Positions 1 through 5,705 of a stretch of DNA of 8,588 nt are shown one piece after another. How positions within the stretch are numbered: the first letter of the stretch is position 1; the number at the start of each line of letters is the position of its first letter. A program made the position numbers and the translations under genes. Source of the DNA: JAHJQQ01 sp032907525. GTDB lineage: Bacteria > Pseudomonadota > Gammaproteobacteria > Thiohalobacterales > Thiohalobacteraceae. The notes beneath the pieces were generated by a model. It did no database searches and had not been told where the DNA came from. It was given only the letters and a program-made list of their open reading frames with translations. The DNA lies in assembly GCA_032907525.1 (NCBI GenBank), contig JAJJPM010000185.1:1-8588 (forward strand), in the 5' to 3' direction.

Positions 1-23
1 CCCGGCTGCGGTCGTGGCTCTGT

Positions 24-86
24 GTTTACAACGTGAATTCTTTCCGTGTTTTTTTCCGTGGATTCCATGGCCAAAAATGGTTTAAG
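24..86. repeat. Diverged, partial copy of the dispersed palindromic repeat
   Basis: This stretch is clearly related to the arms of the MITE-like element at 7833-8018. Shared blocks are TTTACAA, GAATTCTTTCCGT, TTCCGTGGAT, ATGGCCAA and GGTTTAAG, in the same order as in the right arm and in the reverse complement of the left arm. It stops at TTTAAG (81-86) and lacks the outer TAAGTGCCATT end of the full copy. Beyond 86 the sequence changes to a REP-like arm. The other arm, if it exists, lies left of the window. The identity with the full copy was seen by eye and is interrupted by substitutions and small indels. Confidence 0.6.
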
Positions 87-93
87 CGGGATT

Positions 94-125
94 GCCGGGT
101 TCGCCGCGCTCGCGCCCACCTGCCT
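94..125. repeat. REP-like half palindrome
   Basis: This sequence resembles the right arm of the paired palindrome at 1248-1280. Both run GCCGGG, TTCGC, GCGCT, then a CC-rich segment ending in CCTGC. Most differences are transitions plus one deleted base. It lies 14 bp beyond the stop codon of the E1 beta gene, directly next to the dispersed-repeat copy at 24-86. I see no matching left arm nearby, so it looks like a single unpaired unit. Confidence 0.45.
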
Positions 126-139
126 GTGGGGCATCCGGT

Positions 140-1138
140 TCAGGCGATATGCAGGCTGCTCCCGATGGACGATCCATCGCGCGCCATCAGTTCGCGTGCG
201 GCCTGCACGATCGCGTCCGCCTGCGGCACCGCCGCCTGCTCGAGCGCCCAGGACGAGGCGCTGGGCACATCCGGTCCGGTGATGCGTACCACCGGCGCGC
301 GCAGGGCGTGGAAGGCCTGTGTCGCGGCGAGCGCGGCGATCTCGGCGGCGAGGCCGCACAGCCCGCTGGCCTCGTGCACGACGATCAGTCGTCCGGTCTT
401 GCGCACGGACCGGAGCACCGTCGCCTCGTCCAGGGGCTTGAGGCTGCGCAGATCGATCACCTCGGCGGATATTCCCCGCGCGTACAGCACTTCCGCCGCC
501 TGCAGGCAGACGGCCACCGTCTTCGCGTAGCTCACCAGGGTCACGTCTCCGCCCGCGCGGCGCACGGCGGCCTGGCCGAGCGGCACCACATGCCCGGGAT
601 CCTCGGGCACCTCGCCTTCCTGATGCAGCAGCGCCATGTCGGTGAAGAACAGTGTCGGGTTGGGATCGCGGATGGCCGATTTGAGCAGGCCCTTGAAGTC
701 AGCCGGCTCCGCCGGCATCAGCACGTGCAGTCCGGGCGCATGCACGAACATGGCCTCCAGGTTGTGGTTGTGCTGCGCGCCCACGCACCAGCCGCTGCCC
801 GTCATGGCCAGCGTCACCAGCGGAAACTCGAACTGTCCTCCGGAGAGATAGCGCAGCTTGCCGGCGCTGTTGACCAGCGCGTCCATGGCGTAGGCGAGGA
901 ACGGCGCGAACAGCAGGTCGATCACCGGCCGCAGTCCGCCGGCGGCGGCGCCGACCGCGGTGCCGGCGATGATGGCCTCGGCCAGCGGCGTGTTGCGCAC
1001 CCGCTCGGTACCGAAGTCGCGCACCAGGTCGGGGTGCTTGGTGGCGACGCCCTCGCCCATGAACAGCACGCGCGGGTCGCGCTGCATTTCTTCGCGCAAG
1101 GCCAGGTGCATCGCATCGGCGGCGGTCATGCGGGTCAT
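140..1138 (-). CDS. 2-oxoacid dehydrogenase E1 component, beta subunit
   Basis: The 332-residue protein is a full-length E1 beta subunit of a thiamine-diphosphate-dependent 2-oxoacid dehydrogenase (pyruvate, acetoin or branched-chain type). With E1 alpha it would decarboxylate a 2-oxoacid in the cytoplasm and pass the acyl group to lipoyl-E2. Family hallmarks are visible: a VRNTPLAEA segment with the conserved cofactor-activating Glu (E54), GLRPVIDLLF (68-77), the YLSGGQ turn (97-102), a GAQHNHNLEA...HAPGL active-site stretch (H123, H133) and the transketolase C-terminal domain from about residue 185. AGGAG stands 9 nt before the chosen ATG. Two positions differ from common family members: GEG (28-30) where GED is usual, and N49 where Asp is usual before TP. 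The substrate cannot be decided from sequence. E1 alpha lies 144 bp upstream, across a REP-like palindrome. No terminator is evident downstream. Confidence 0.93.
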   Translation of the reverse strand: MTRMTAADAMHLALREEMQRDPRVLFMGEGVATKHPDLVRDFGTERVRNTPLAEAIIAGTAVGAAAGGLRPVIDLLFAPFLAYAMDALVNSAGKLRYLSGGQFEFPLVTLAMTGSGWCVGAQHNHNLEAMFVHAPGLHVLMPAEPADFKGLLKSAIRDPNPTLFFTDMALLHQEGEVPEDPGHVVPLGQAAVRRAGGDVTLVSYAKTVAVCLQAAEVLYARGISAEVIDLRSLKPLDEATVLRSVRKTGRLIVVHEASGLCGLAAEIAALAATQAFHALRAPVVRITGPDVPSASSWALEQAAVPQADAIVQAARELMARDGSSIGSSLHIA

Positions 1139-1189
1139 GTCTGAATTCTCCTGTCTGTGGTGGGATCGCGTCCCTAACGGTAAACGGGT

Positions 1190-1280
1190 CCGTAGGTCGG
1201 GGTGAGCGCGGCGAACCCCGACGATGGCGGCAGAGACGAACCGATTTGCCGGGATTCGCTGCGCTTACTCCAGCCTGCGG
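1190..1280. repeat. Paired REP/BIME-like palindrome between E1 alpha and E1 beta
   Basis: Two 33-nt arms, 1190-1222 and 1248-1280, are inverted copies of each other at 25 of 33 positions, and all eight differences are transitions. The left arm is itself a hairpin: GTCGGGGT (1196-1203) pairs with ACCCCGAC (1215-1222) around an 11-nt loop. The unit occupies most of the spacer between the two subunit genes. Elements of this layout (BIMEs) are common between genes of gammaproteobacterial operons, where they can stabilise upstream mRNA or attenuate downstream transcription. Either effect here is an inference. Confidence 0.75.
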
Positions 1281-1282
1281 TG

Positions 1283-2245
1283 TCAGGCGTAGGCATGATC
1301 CGCGAGCGTCTCCGCCGCCGGCCAGGCGCTGGCCTGCGCGAAGGCCGTGGCGTCTTCGATGCGCGCGCGGACCCGGCCCTCCATCGCACCCAGACCCGCC
1401 TCGTCGATCAGGCCCCTGCCCAGCAGCCATTCGCGCAGCAGCAGGATCGGGTCGCGCGCCTGCCAGTGCCTGAGCTCGGCCGGATCCACATAGGCCTGAT
1501 CGTCGGGCTCGAAATGCCCCCGCAGCCGGTAGGTCACCAGTTCGAGGAACTGCGGCTCTCCGGTCGCGCGGATCTTCGTCACGGCCTGTGCGGCGGCAGT
1601 CTGCACGGCCTCGACATCGTTGCCGTCGACACGCTGGGTCTCCAGGCCGTGGCCGCGCGCCCACGCGGATATCGCCTCGTCGGCCATGGTCTCGCGGCGG
1701 TGCACGAAGGCCTGCCACTGGTTGTTCTCGCACACGAACAGCAGCGGCAGCCGCCAGTGCACGGCGAGGTTGAGTGCCTCGTGGAAGATGCCCTCGCAGG
1801 CGGCGCCGTCGCCGAAGAACACGGCGGTGATGGCGCCGGCTTCGCCCTGGCCCATCTTCTGTGCGAGCGCAATGCCGGGCGCCATCGACAGCTCGCCGCC
1901 GACGATGGTGGAAGTCAGCACCACGCCGAGTTCCTTCGCCGAGATGTGCAGACTGCCGCTGCGTCCGCCGCAATAGCCGTCGACGCGGCCGAGCACTTCG
2001 GCCATCAGCCGGCCGGGATCGGCGCCGCGCGCCAGCAGATGCGCCGCGCTGCGGTGGTTGGTGAGGATGCGGTCGCGTGCCTGCAGCGCGTCGATCACGC
2101 CCACCGCGCAGGCCTCCTGGCCGACGCTGGTGCAGGTGCCGGGCGCGCCGTTGCGCTGCAGCTCGACGAGTCGTTCCTCGTAGGCGCGGATGAGCAGCAT
2201 GGTCTCGAGCTGCCGCAGGCGCGGATGGTGGGTGGTGTCGCTCAT
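1283..2245 (-). CDS. 2-oxoacid dehydrogenase E1 component, alpha subunit
   Basis: The 320-residue product is the alpha subunit that pairs with the neighbouring E1 beta to form a thiamine-diphosphate 2-oxoacid dehydrogenase. The ThDP/Mg signature is intact, with GDG at 145-147 and the closing NN at 174-175 inside FVCENN. Other family blocks are SVGQEA (40-45), NHRSAAHLLARG (63-74), a GGRSGSLHI segment (93-101) and the YRLRGHFEPDD loop (239-249) that corresponds to the conserved active-site loop. I chose the ATG at 2243-2245 because GAGGAA stands 7 nt before it. The upstream in-frame ATGs at 2258-2263 have no such site and would only add MMRNIP. The length suits the short acetoin/pyruvate E1 alpha class of Gram-positive and proteobacterial heterotetramers. 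The cytochrome c gene ends 51 bp upstream with no terminator between, so co-transcription is likely. Confidence 0.93.
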   Translation of the reverse strand: MSDTTHHPRLRQLETMLLIRAYEERLVELQRNGAPGTCTSVGQEACAVGVIDALQARDRILTNHRSAAHLLARGADPGRLMAEVLGRVDGYCGGRSGSLHISAKELGVVLTSTIVGGELSMAPGIALAQKMGQGEAGAITAVFFGDGAACEGIFHEALNLAVHWRLPLLFVCENNQWQAFVHRRETMADEAISAWARGHGLETQRVDGNDVEAVQTAAAQAVTKIRATGEPQFLELVTYRLRGHFEPDDQAYVDPAELRHWQARDPILLLREWLLGRGLIDEAGLGAMEGRVRARIEDATAFAQASAWPAAETLADHAYA

Positions 2246-2296
2246 CGGGATGTTCCTCATCACATCGGGTTTCGCGTCATGCCGGCGCCGCTCGCA

Positions 2297-2797
2297 TCAC
2301 TTCATCGCATGCCGCTGCGGCAGGTTCTTCGGAGTGAAGTCGAAATACGGGGTCCTTACCGCCACTCCGGGCGGTGCCGCCTCGGGCGCCGGCTTGCCCG
2401 CGGGGCCCGCCGCGCGGATGTACCGGTAGATGGCGCGCAGATCCTCGTCGTGCATGTCGCGCAGATTGAACCAGGGCATGGGCGGGCGCGTCTGCCGGCG
2501 CGCATGCACGAGCCACTCGACCTCGGTGAGTTGCTGCAGCTTCAGCCGCAGGTTTGCGGGATAGGTAGTGCCCCACGGGCCCTGGAACCCGACTTCGCTG
2601 CCGGTCAGCCAGAGCGTCTCCGGAACCGTGCCGTCCTTCATGTAGCCCGGTGTGTGGCAGTCGTTGCAGCCGCTGGTGGCGACCAGGTAGCGCCCGCGCT
2701 CGATCATCCGCGCATCGGACGGATCCGCGGCGATGCCCGGCGCGGAAATCACGGTGAGCGATAACAGCAGAAAATACGGCAGTCCTTTGGTGTTCAT
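2297..2797 (-). CDS. Exported class I-type monoheme cytochrome c
   Basis: The 166-residue protein begins with a Sec signal peptide (about residues 1-24, ending PGIAA) and carries one heme c site, CNDCH (C44, C47, H48), followed by TPG. Met107 in PPMPWF or Met115 in RDMHDEDL is the likely second axial ligand. The segment EDLRAIYRYIRAAGP is the usual C-terminal cytochrome helix, and a Pro-rich tail ends in TPYFDFTPKN. It should act in the periplasm as an electron carrier. Its donor and acceptor are unknown. AGGAGA lies 6 nt before the ATG. It is the first gene of an apparent operon with E1 alpha and E1 beta, which is an unusual partner because those enzymes are cytoplasmic and normally deliver electrons through E3 to NAD. 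It may equally be an unrelated passenger in the unit. Confidence 0.9.
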   Translation of the reverse strand: MNTKGLPYFLLLSLTVISAPGIAADPSDARMIERGRYLVATSGCNDCHTPGYMKDGTVPETLWLTGSEVGFQGPWGTTYPANLRLKLQQLTEVEWLVHARRQTRPPMPWFNLRDMHDEDLRAIYRYIRAAGPAGKPAPEAAPPGVAVRTPYFDFTPKNLPQRHAMK

Positions 2798-2861
2798 GGC
2801 GGTCTCCTTGTGACACGGTGTTGTTCTGGGTGTGCGGGACAGCCTAATCCCGCGCGCCGGA

Positions 2862-2912
2862 CGGCGTTGCTAAATCTTGGCTCAGAGATTCTTAAATTTT
2901 TGCTAAGCGGAT
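2862..2912 (-). promoter_or_regulatory. AT-rich putative promoter/operator of the cytochrome c-E1 unit
   Basis: This is a markedly AT-rich island in GC-rich surroundings, 65-115 bp upstream of the cytochrome c start codon. The heptamer TTGCTAA occurs twice (2867-2873 and 2900-2906), 33 bp apart, about three helical turns, which would suit a dimeric regulator on one DNA face. I found no convincing -35/-10 pair and no sigma-54 spacing. The call rests on position, composition and the repeated heptamer. Confidence 0.3.
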
Positions 2913-3017
2913 ATCCGCCCGTCGTGCCGGAAGCGCTTGCACGACACCGGTTCCGGGAGGGGGTGGGCGGCCGGAAGAACGCCCCGGCACGGGACGGCAG
3001 GGGGAGGGCGCGACGGT

Positions 3018-3581
3018 TCAGTCGTAGCCGTAGAGCCAGCGGGTCTCGCGCTCCGCGACGTTGCGCACCGTGTGCAGGGCATGGCGCGGGATGAACAGTT
3101 CATCACCAGGCTCCAGGGTGTAGCGCACGCCGTGCATGTCCACTTCCAGGCGGCCTTCCATCACGGTCACGAGTTCGTTGGTGTCGTGCGTGTAGTCGCG
3201 CCATTCCTGGCCGGGCGGGTCGGTGAAGGGGGCGCAGGAGTAGCCCTGCTCCGCCCAGTCGCGGCATACCTCGCCATGATCCACGGGCAGGCGGAACTTG
3301 CGGCGCACCACGTACTCCTCGGTGTCGGCCGGCGGATGGATGCGGCCGGTGAGCATGCCGTACAGACGGTCCTTGAGCTGCGCGCGGCGGCGTTTCAGAT
3401 TTTCCGTGTAGTCATCGGATGGCGTCTCGATCTCCTGCTCGATGCGCAGTATCTCGTTGTCCAGGGTCCGGTACTCGTCGTACAGATGACGGAACTCGGG
3501 GGTCGACTGCTTGAGTTCGTGGATGCGGTGCTTGAGCCTGGGAAACTCGTGCGCCAGATCGCGGTGATGTTCGAGATCCAT
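3018..3581 (-). CDS. YdcH/DUF465-cupin fusion protein
   Basis: The 187-residue protein joins two domains not usually found together. Residues 3-79 match the DUF465/YdcH family, normally a stand-alone small helical-hairpin protein: HHRDLAHEFPRLKHRI, then FRHLYDEYRTLDNEI, then a second charged helix ending RRAQLKDRLYGML. Residues 112-187 form a cupin barrel. Motif 1 reads YTHDTNE followed six residues later by G143, and motif 2 reads GDELFIPRHALHTVRN. Metal-ligand candidates are H132, E136 and H170, while the first His of the usual HxH is Tyr130. The ATG at 3579-3581 is chosen because GAGG stands 6 nt upstream. An in-frame ATG at 3591-3593 lacks a site and precedes the conserved domain. No signal peptide is seen, so it is cytoplasmic. 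The role is unknown; metal-binding sensor or small-molecule enzyme are both possible. Confidence 0.85.
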   Translation of the reverse strand: MDLEHHRDLAHEFPRLKHRIHELKQSTPEFRHLYDEYRTLDNEILRIEQEIETPSDDYTENLKRRRAQLKDRLYGMLTGRIHPPADTEEYVVRRKFRLPVDHGEVCRDWAEQGYSCAPFTDPPGQEWRDYTHDTNELVTVMEGRLEVDMHGVRYTLEPGDELFIPRHALHTVRNVAERETRWLYGYD

Positions 3582-3700
3582 GGCGTGCCTCATCGGTGGG
3601 GGAGTATGCCCGAGTGTGGCGCGCGGGCGCGGGGAGGGCAATGCGCGGCGTCAAGCCGGCTGTTCTTGGTCGGTGAGCGGTGTTGGCGTAAAGTGGCGAT

Positions 3701-4060
3701 ATGAAAGGAAATGCCGGCAACGACAATGATATGGGCCAGACCTGTCCGCTGCCGCGGGCGACGGAGCTGTCGGGGGTGACGGTGGTCGCGCTCGACCCGG
3801 AACCGCCGCCGGCCGACTATCGGGCGGCCATGCGGATTGCGGAGCGCGAGGCCGGAGCGCGCCTGGGCGATGCCATGCTGTTGTCGTGGTACGACCGCGA
3901 CCGCGATTTCGAATCGCCGCAGCACGCCAGCGAGTGCCATCAGGACAGCGCCGTCCCCGGCTACGTGGACTATGGCATCCACCACGGCGCGACGCTCATG
4001 ATCGATATCGGCCGCGGGCGGTTCGTGTTCTTCTATCTGCCGATCGGCGATCTGGATTGA
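3701..4060 (+). CDS. AF1514/DUF5619-like small protein
   Basis: The 119-residue protein lacks a signal peptide or membrane segment. Its core resembles, as I recall the family, the AF1514 (DUF5619) proteins known mostly from archaea and sulfate reducers: a helix YRAAMRIAEREAG, then GDAMLLSWYDRDRD (56-69), a His/Cys-containing stretch HASECH (75-80), GYVDYGIHHGA (87-97) and two strands MIDI and RFVFFYLP. The biochemical function is unknown. The start is uncertain: ATG 3701 has only a weak GTGG upstream, and ATG 3731 is an alternative that removes ten residues outside the conserved part. A poor sigma-70 match (TTGGTC 3666-3671, 17-bp spacer, TAAAGT 3689-3694) would make the message nearly leaderless. 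It diverges from the cupin fusion gene across 119 bp and ends at a terminator. Confidence 0.65.
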   Translation: MKGNAGNDNDMGQTCPLPRATELSGVTVVALDPEPPPADYRAAMRIAEREAGARLGDAMLLSWYDRDRDFESPQHASECHQDSAVPGYVDYGIHHGATLMIDIGRGRFVFFYLPIGDLD

Positions 4061-4068
4061 ACCCCAAA

Positions 4069-4094
4069 AAAAGGCCGGCATGCGCCGGCCTTTT
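4069..4094. terminator. Bidirectional intrinsic terminator
   Basis: GGCCGGC (4073-4079) pairs with GCCGGCC (4084-4090) around ATGC. An A-tract (4066-4072) precedes the hairpin and TTTT (4091-4094) follows it, extending the stem to 11 bp. It lies between two convergent genes, 12 bp after the stop of the AF1514-like gene and 22 bp after the stop of the phosphodiesterase. The longer U-tract appears in the minus-strand transcript. Confidence 0.9.
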
Positions 4095-4115
4095 CCCGAT
4101 CCCCGTTTTGGGGCG

Positions 4116-5411
4116 TTATTTCAGGCCCCTGCAGTTCGCGTAGTAGGTCACCGTCGCCGGCCAGTCGGAGAACACGCCGAGAACGCCGACGTCGCGGGCG
4201 AGCACGTGGAGCGCCTCGAAGGTGTCGCCGTCGTTGTCGATGGCCGGCGTGACGGACTGGTAGTACCAGCCGCCGCGGCTCCGCAGCAGGCCGGAGCGCT
4301 CCAGCGTCCAGGTGATGATGCCGAGACCGGCCGCCCTGGCGTTCGTGGCATAGGCCGACGGCACGATGCGGTTGTCGGCGTCGACATCCAGGAGCGCCCA
4401 CATCGGGGGTGCTACGATGTTGACGCCCTGGGCGGCGAGTGCCTGGAACTCCGCCTGCGAGGGGTAGCCTTCGCTGACGCTGTCGATGTCGTCGAGATAG
4501 ACCGCCTGCGCGCCGAACGCCGGCTCGTGGCCGATCCAGTAGAGCACGTCGCCGAGCTCGAAGGACTGGGCGAACACCTTGTCGGGCGATACGCCGGCGG
4601 CCTTGTAGTCGTCGATCATCTGCCGGGCATAGGCCTCCTGCGTATAGTCTCCGTCGAACGGCATGGCCACGCTCGGCGCCTTCAGCTCGGGGGTCATCTT
4701 GACGCCCAGCCGTTTGAACAGCTCGATGCTCTCCTTGTGGGTCAGCAGCGTGCCCGTGGCGGTGTAGAGATCGGTCCGCCAGCTCGGCGTGGCATCCATG
4801 TAGGCCTCCACTGTCGTGGCATCGGGGTTGAATGCATCCATCTTGCCCTTGAGCATCTTGAATTCGTCGACCGTGATGTCGCTGGTGCAGCACTGGGCCC
4901 GGGCCGGGACCAGGGTCGCGCCCGTCACCGGGTCGATCACCGCCGGCTGGAACGGCACCGAGCATTTCGCGGCCAGTTCCGGAATGGCGAGGATATTGGT
5001 GGTCGTGTGCAGATCGCACTGTGAGTGGCGGCAGACCAGTTCGCGGTCCTTGGTGAAAGTCACGTCGCATTCCAGGATTCCGGCGCCCATGCGCGCGGCG
5101 GCTTCGTAGGATTCCCTGGTGTGTTCCGGGAACTGGAGCGCCGCGCCGCGGTGACCGATCGAGAAGTCCGTACGTTTGAAAGGGCCGTTCGCGCAGGACT
5201 GCAGCTCGCTCTTGAGGGGGCCGTCCTCCATGGCGTCGATCAGATAGAAGGGACGCGGGCCGAGCTGGATGCTGTGGCCGCGGTCGTGCCCGCTGCGGAC
5301 ATCCCTGTGCTGCGCGCGGTCTGCCGGCAGGTCTTTCGCGAATGCCGGCGCGATGGCGGCCGATGCCGCGCTGAAAACGAGCGGGACGATGAGTGCGGTG
5401 GTAAGGCGCAT
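4116..5411 (-). CDS. Exported glycerophosphodiester phosphodiesterase (GlpQ-like)
   Basis: The 431-residue enzyme should hydrolyse glycerophosphodiesters to glycerol-3-phosphate and an alcohol, outside the cytoplasm. It has a Sec signal peptide (about 1-25, ending APAFA). The GDPD catalytic blocks are in order: SIGHRGA (H87, R88), PEHT (E96), ILECDV (E114, D116), CRHSQCDL (H129), MTPELKAP (E242), AQSFE (282-285), IITWTL with W368, and GVFSDWP (D416). About 113 residues separate H129 from E242, a long insertion as in periplasmic GlpQ. Eight cysteines (73, 115, 127, 132, 150, 174, 175, 427) suggest disulfides in an oxidising compartment. AGGAGA stands 5 nt before the ATG. It is separated from the upstream metallophosphoesterase gene by a terminator, so it needs its own promoter in 5412-5640. 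With that gene it forms a plausible phosphate-scavenging pair. Confidence 0.92.
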   Translation of the reverse strand: MRLTTALIVPLVFSAASAAIAPAFAKDLPADRAQHRDVRSGHDRGHSIQLGPRPFYLIDAMEDGPLKSELQSCANGPFKRTDFSIGHRGAALQFPEHTRESYEAAARMGAGILECDVTFTKDRELVCRHSQCDLHTTTNILAIPELAAKCSVPFQPAVIDPVTGATLVPARAQCCTSDITVDEFKMLKGKMDAFNPDATTVEAYMDATPSWRTDLYTATGTLLTHKESIELFKRLGVKMTPELKAPSVAMPFDGDYTQEAYARQMIDDYKAAGVSPDKVFAQSFELGDVLYWIGHEPAFGAQAVYLDDIDSVSEGYPSQAEFQALAAQGVNIVAPPMWALLDVDADNRIVPSAYATNARAAGLGIITWTLERSGLLRSRGGWYYQSVTPAIDNDGDTFEALHVLARDVGVLGVFSDWPATVTYYANCRGLK

Positions 5412-5644
5412 GAGACTCTCCTGTGTCGTTTGTGACGTTGTTCTGAAGATGTCGCGATTTTCTTTGGCGTGTCTGCCGCCGTCGGAGCGGCTCTGGCCGG
5501 GCGCCGTGCCCGGGACGTTTCCGTGTAACGGAGGATCGCCAGACTGCCGATGGGGGAGTCTATGGGCCGTTCGTGTACCTTCCGTGCCCGTTGGGTTACA
5601 GGGAGATGATCAGCGCGCGGAGACAACGGCCGCGGCAAAGAAAA
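5412..5644. other. Upstream region of the phosphodiesterase gene
   Basis: This non-coding stretch should hold the promoter of the minus-strand phosphodiesterase. It contains a hairpin, CCGGGC (5497-5502) with GCCCGG (5508-5513) around a 5-nt loop, that would lie in the 5' leader if transcription starts further upstream. A weak PHO-like pair on the minus strand (CTGTAAC, 4 nt, CGGGCAC, at 5584-5601) matches the consensus less well than the site upstream of the metallophosphoesterase. I see no convincing -35/-10 pair and no small gene. Confidence 0.4.
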
Positions 5645-5673
5645 GGGCCGGGGCGCGCAACGCGCCCCGGCCC
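5637..5673 (-). terminator. Intrinsic terminator of the metallophosphoesterase gene
   Basis: A perfect 13-bp GC stem is formed by GGGCCGGGGCGCG (5645-5657) and its complement (5661-5673), with a 3-nt loop. On the minus strand the hairpin is followed by TTTTCTTT (5637-5644). It begins 32 bp beyond the stop codon of the metallophosphoesterase and separates it from the phosphodiesterase gene. Confidence 0.9.
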
Positions 5674-5705
5674 GGCTCCACGCCCTATGCGCGGATACTG
5701 CCGCC

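Noticed and set aside
92..1144. Plus-strand open frame of 350 codons opposite E1 beta
   Set aside because: It is a mirror of the E1 beta coding frame with no family motif. E1 beta on the other strand has full-length conserved blocks and a good ribosome site.
1202..2764. Long plus-strand open frame (520 codons) across the E1 alpha and cytochrome c genes
   Set aside because: It is antisense to two clearly homologous genes, has no recognisable domain, is rich in Arg/His/Ala/Gly as expected of a GC-rich shadow frame, and lacks a convincing ribosome site.
2867..2906. Sigma-54 promoter suggested by TTGGC and TTTTTGCT
   Set aside because: The spacing between the GG and GC elements is far from the required 10 bp, and the orientation points away from the cytochrome c gene.
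5432..5449. PHO-box-like sequence just before the phosphodiesterase start
   Set aside because: Only about half of the 14 consensus positions match and it lies so close to the start codon that no promoter would fit.
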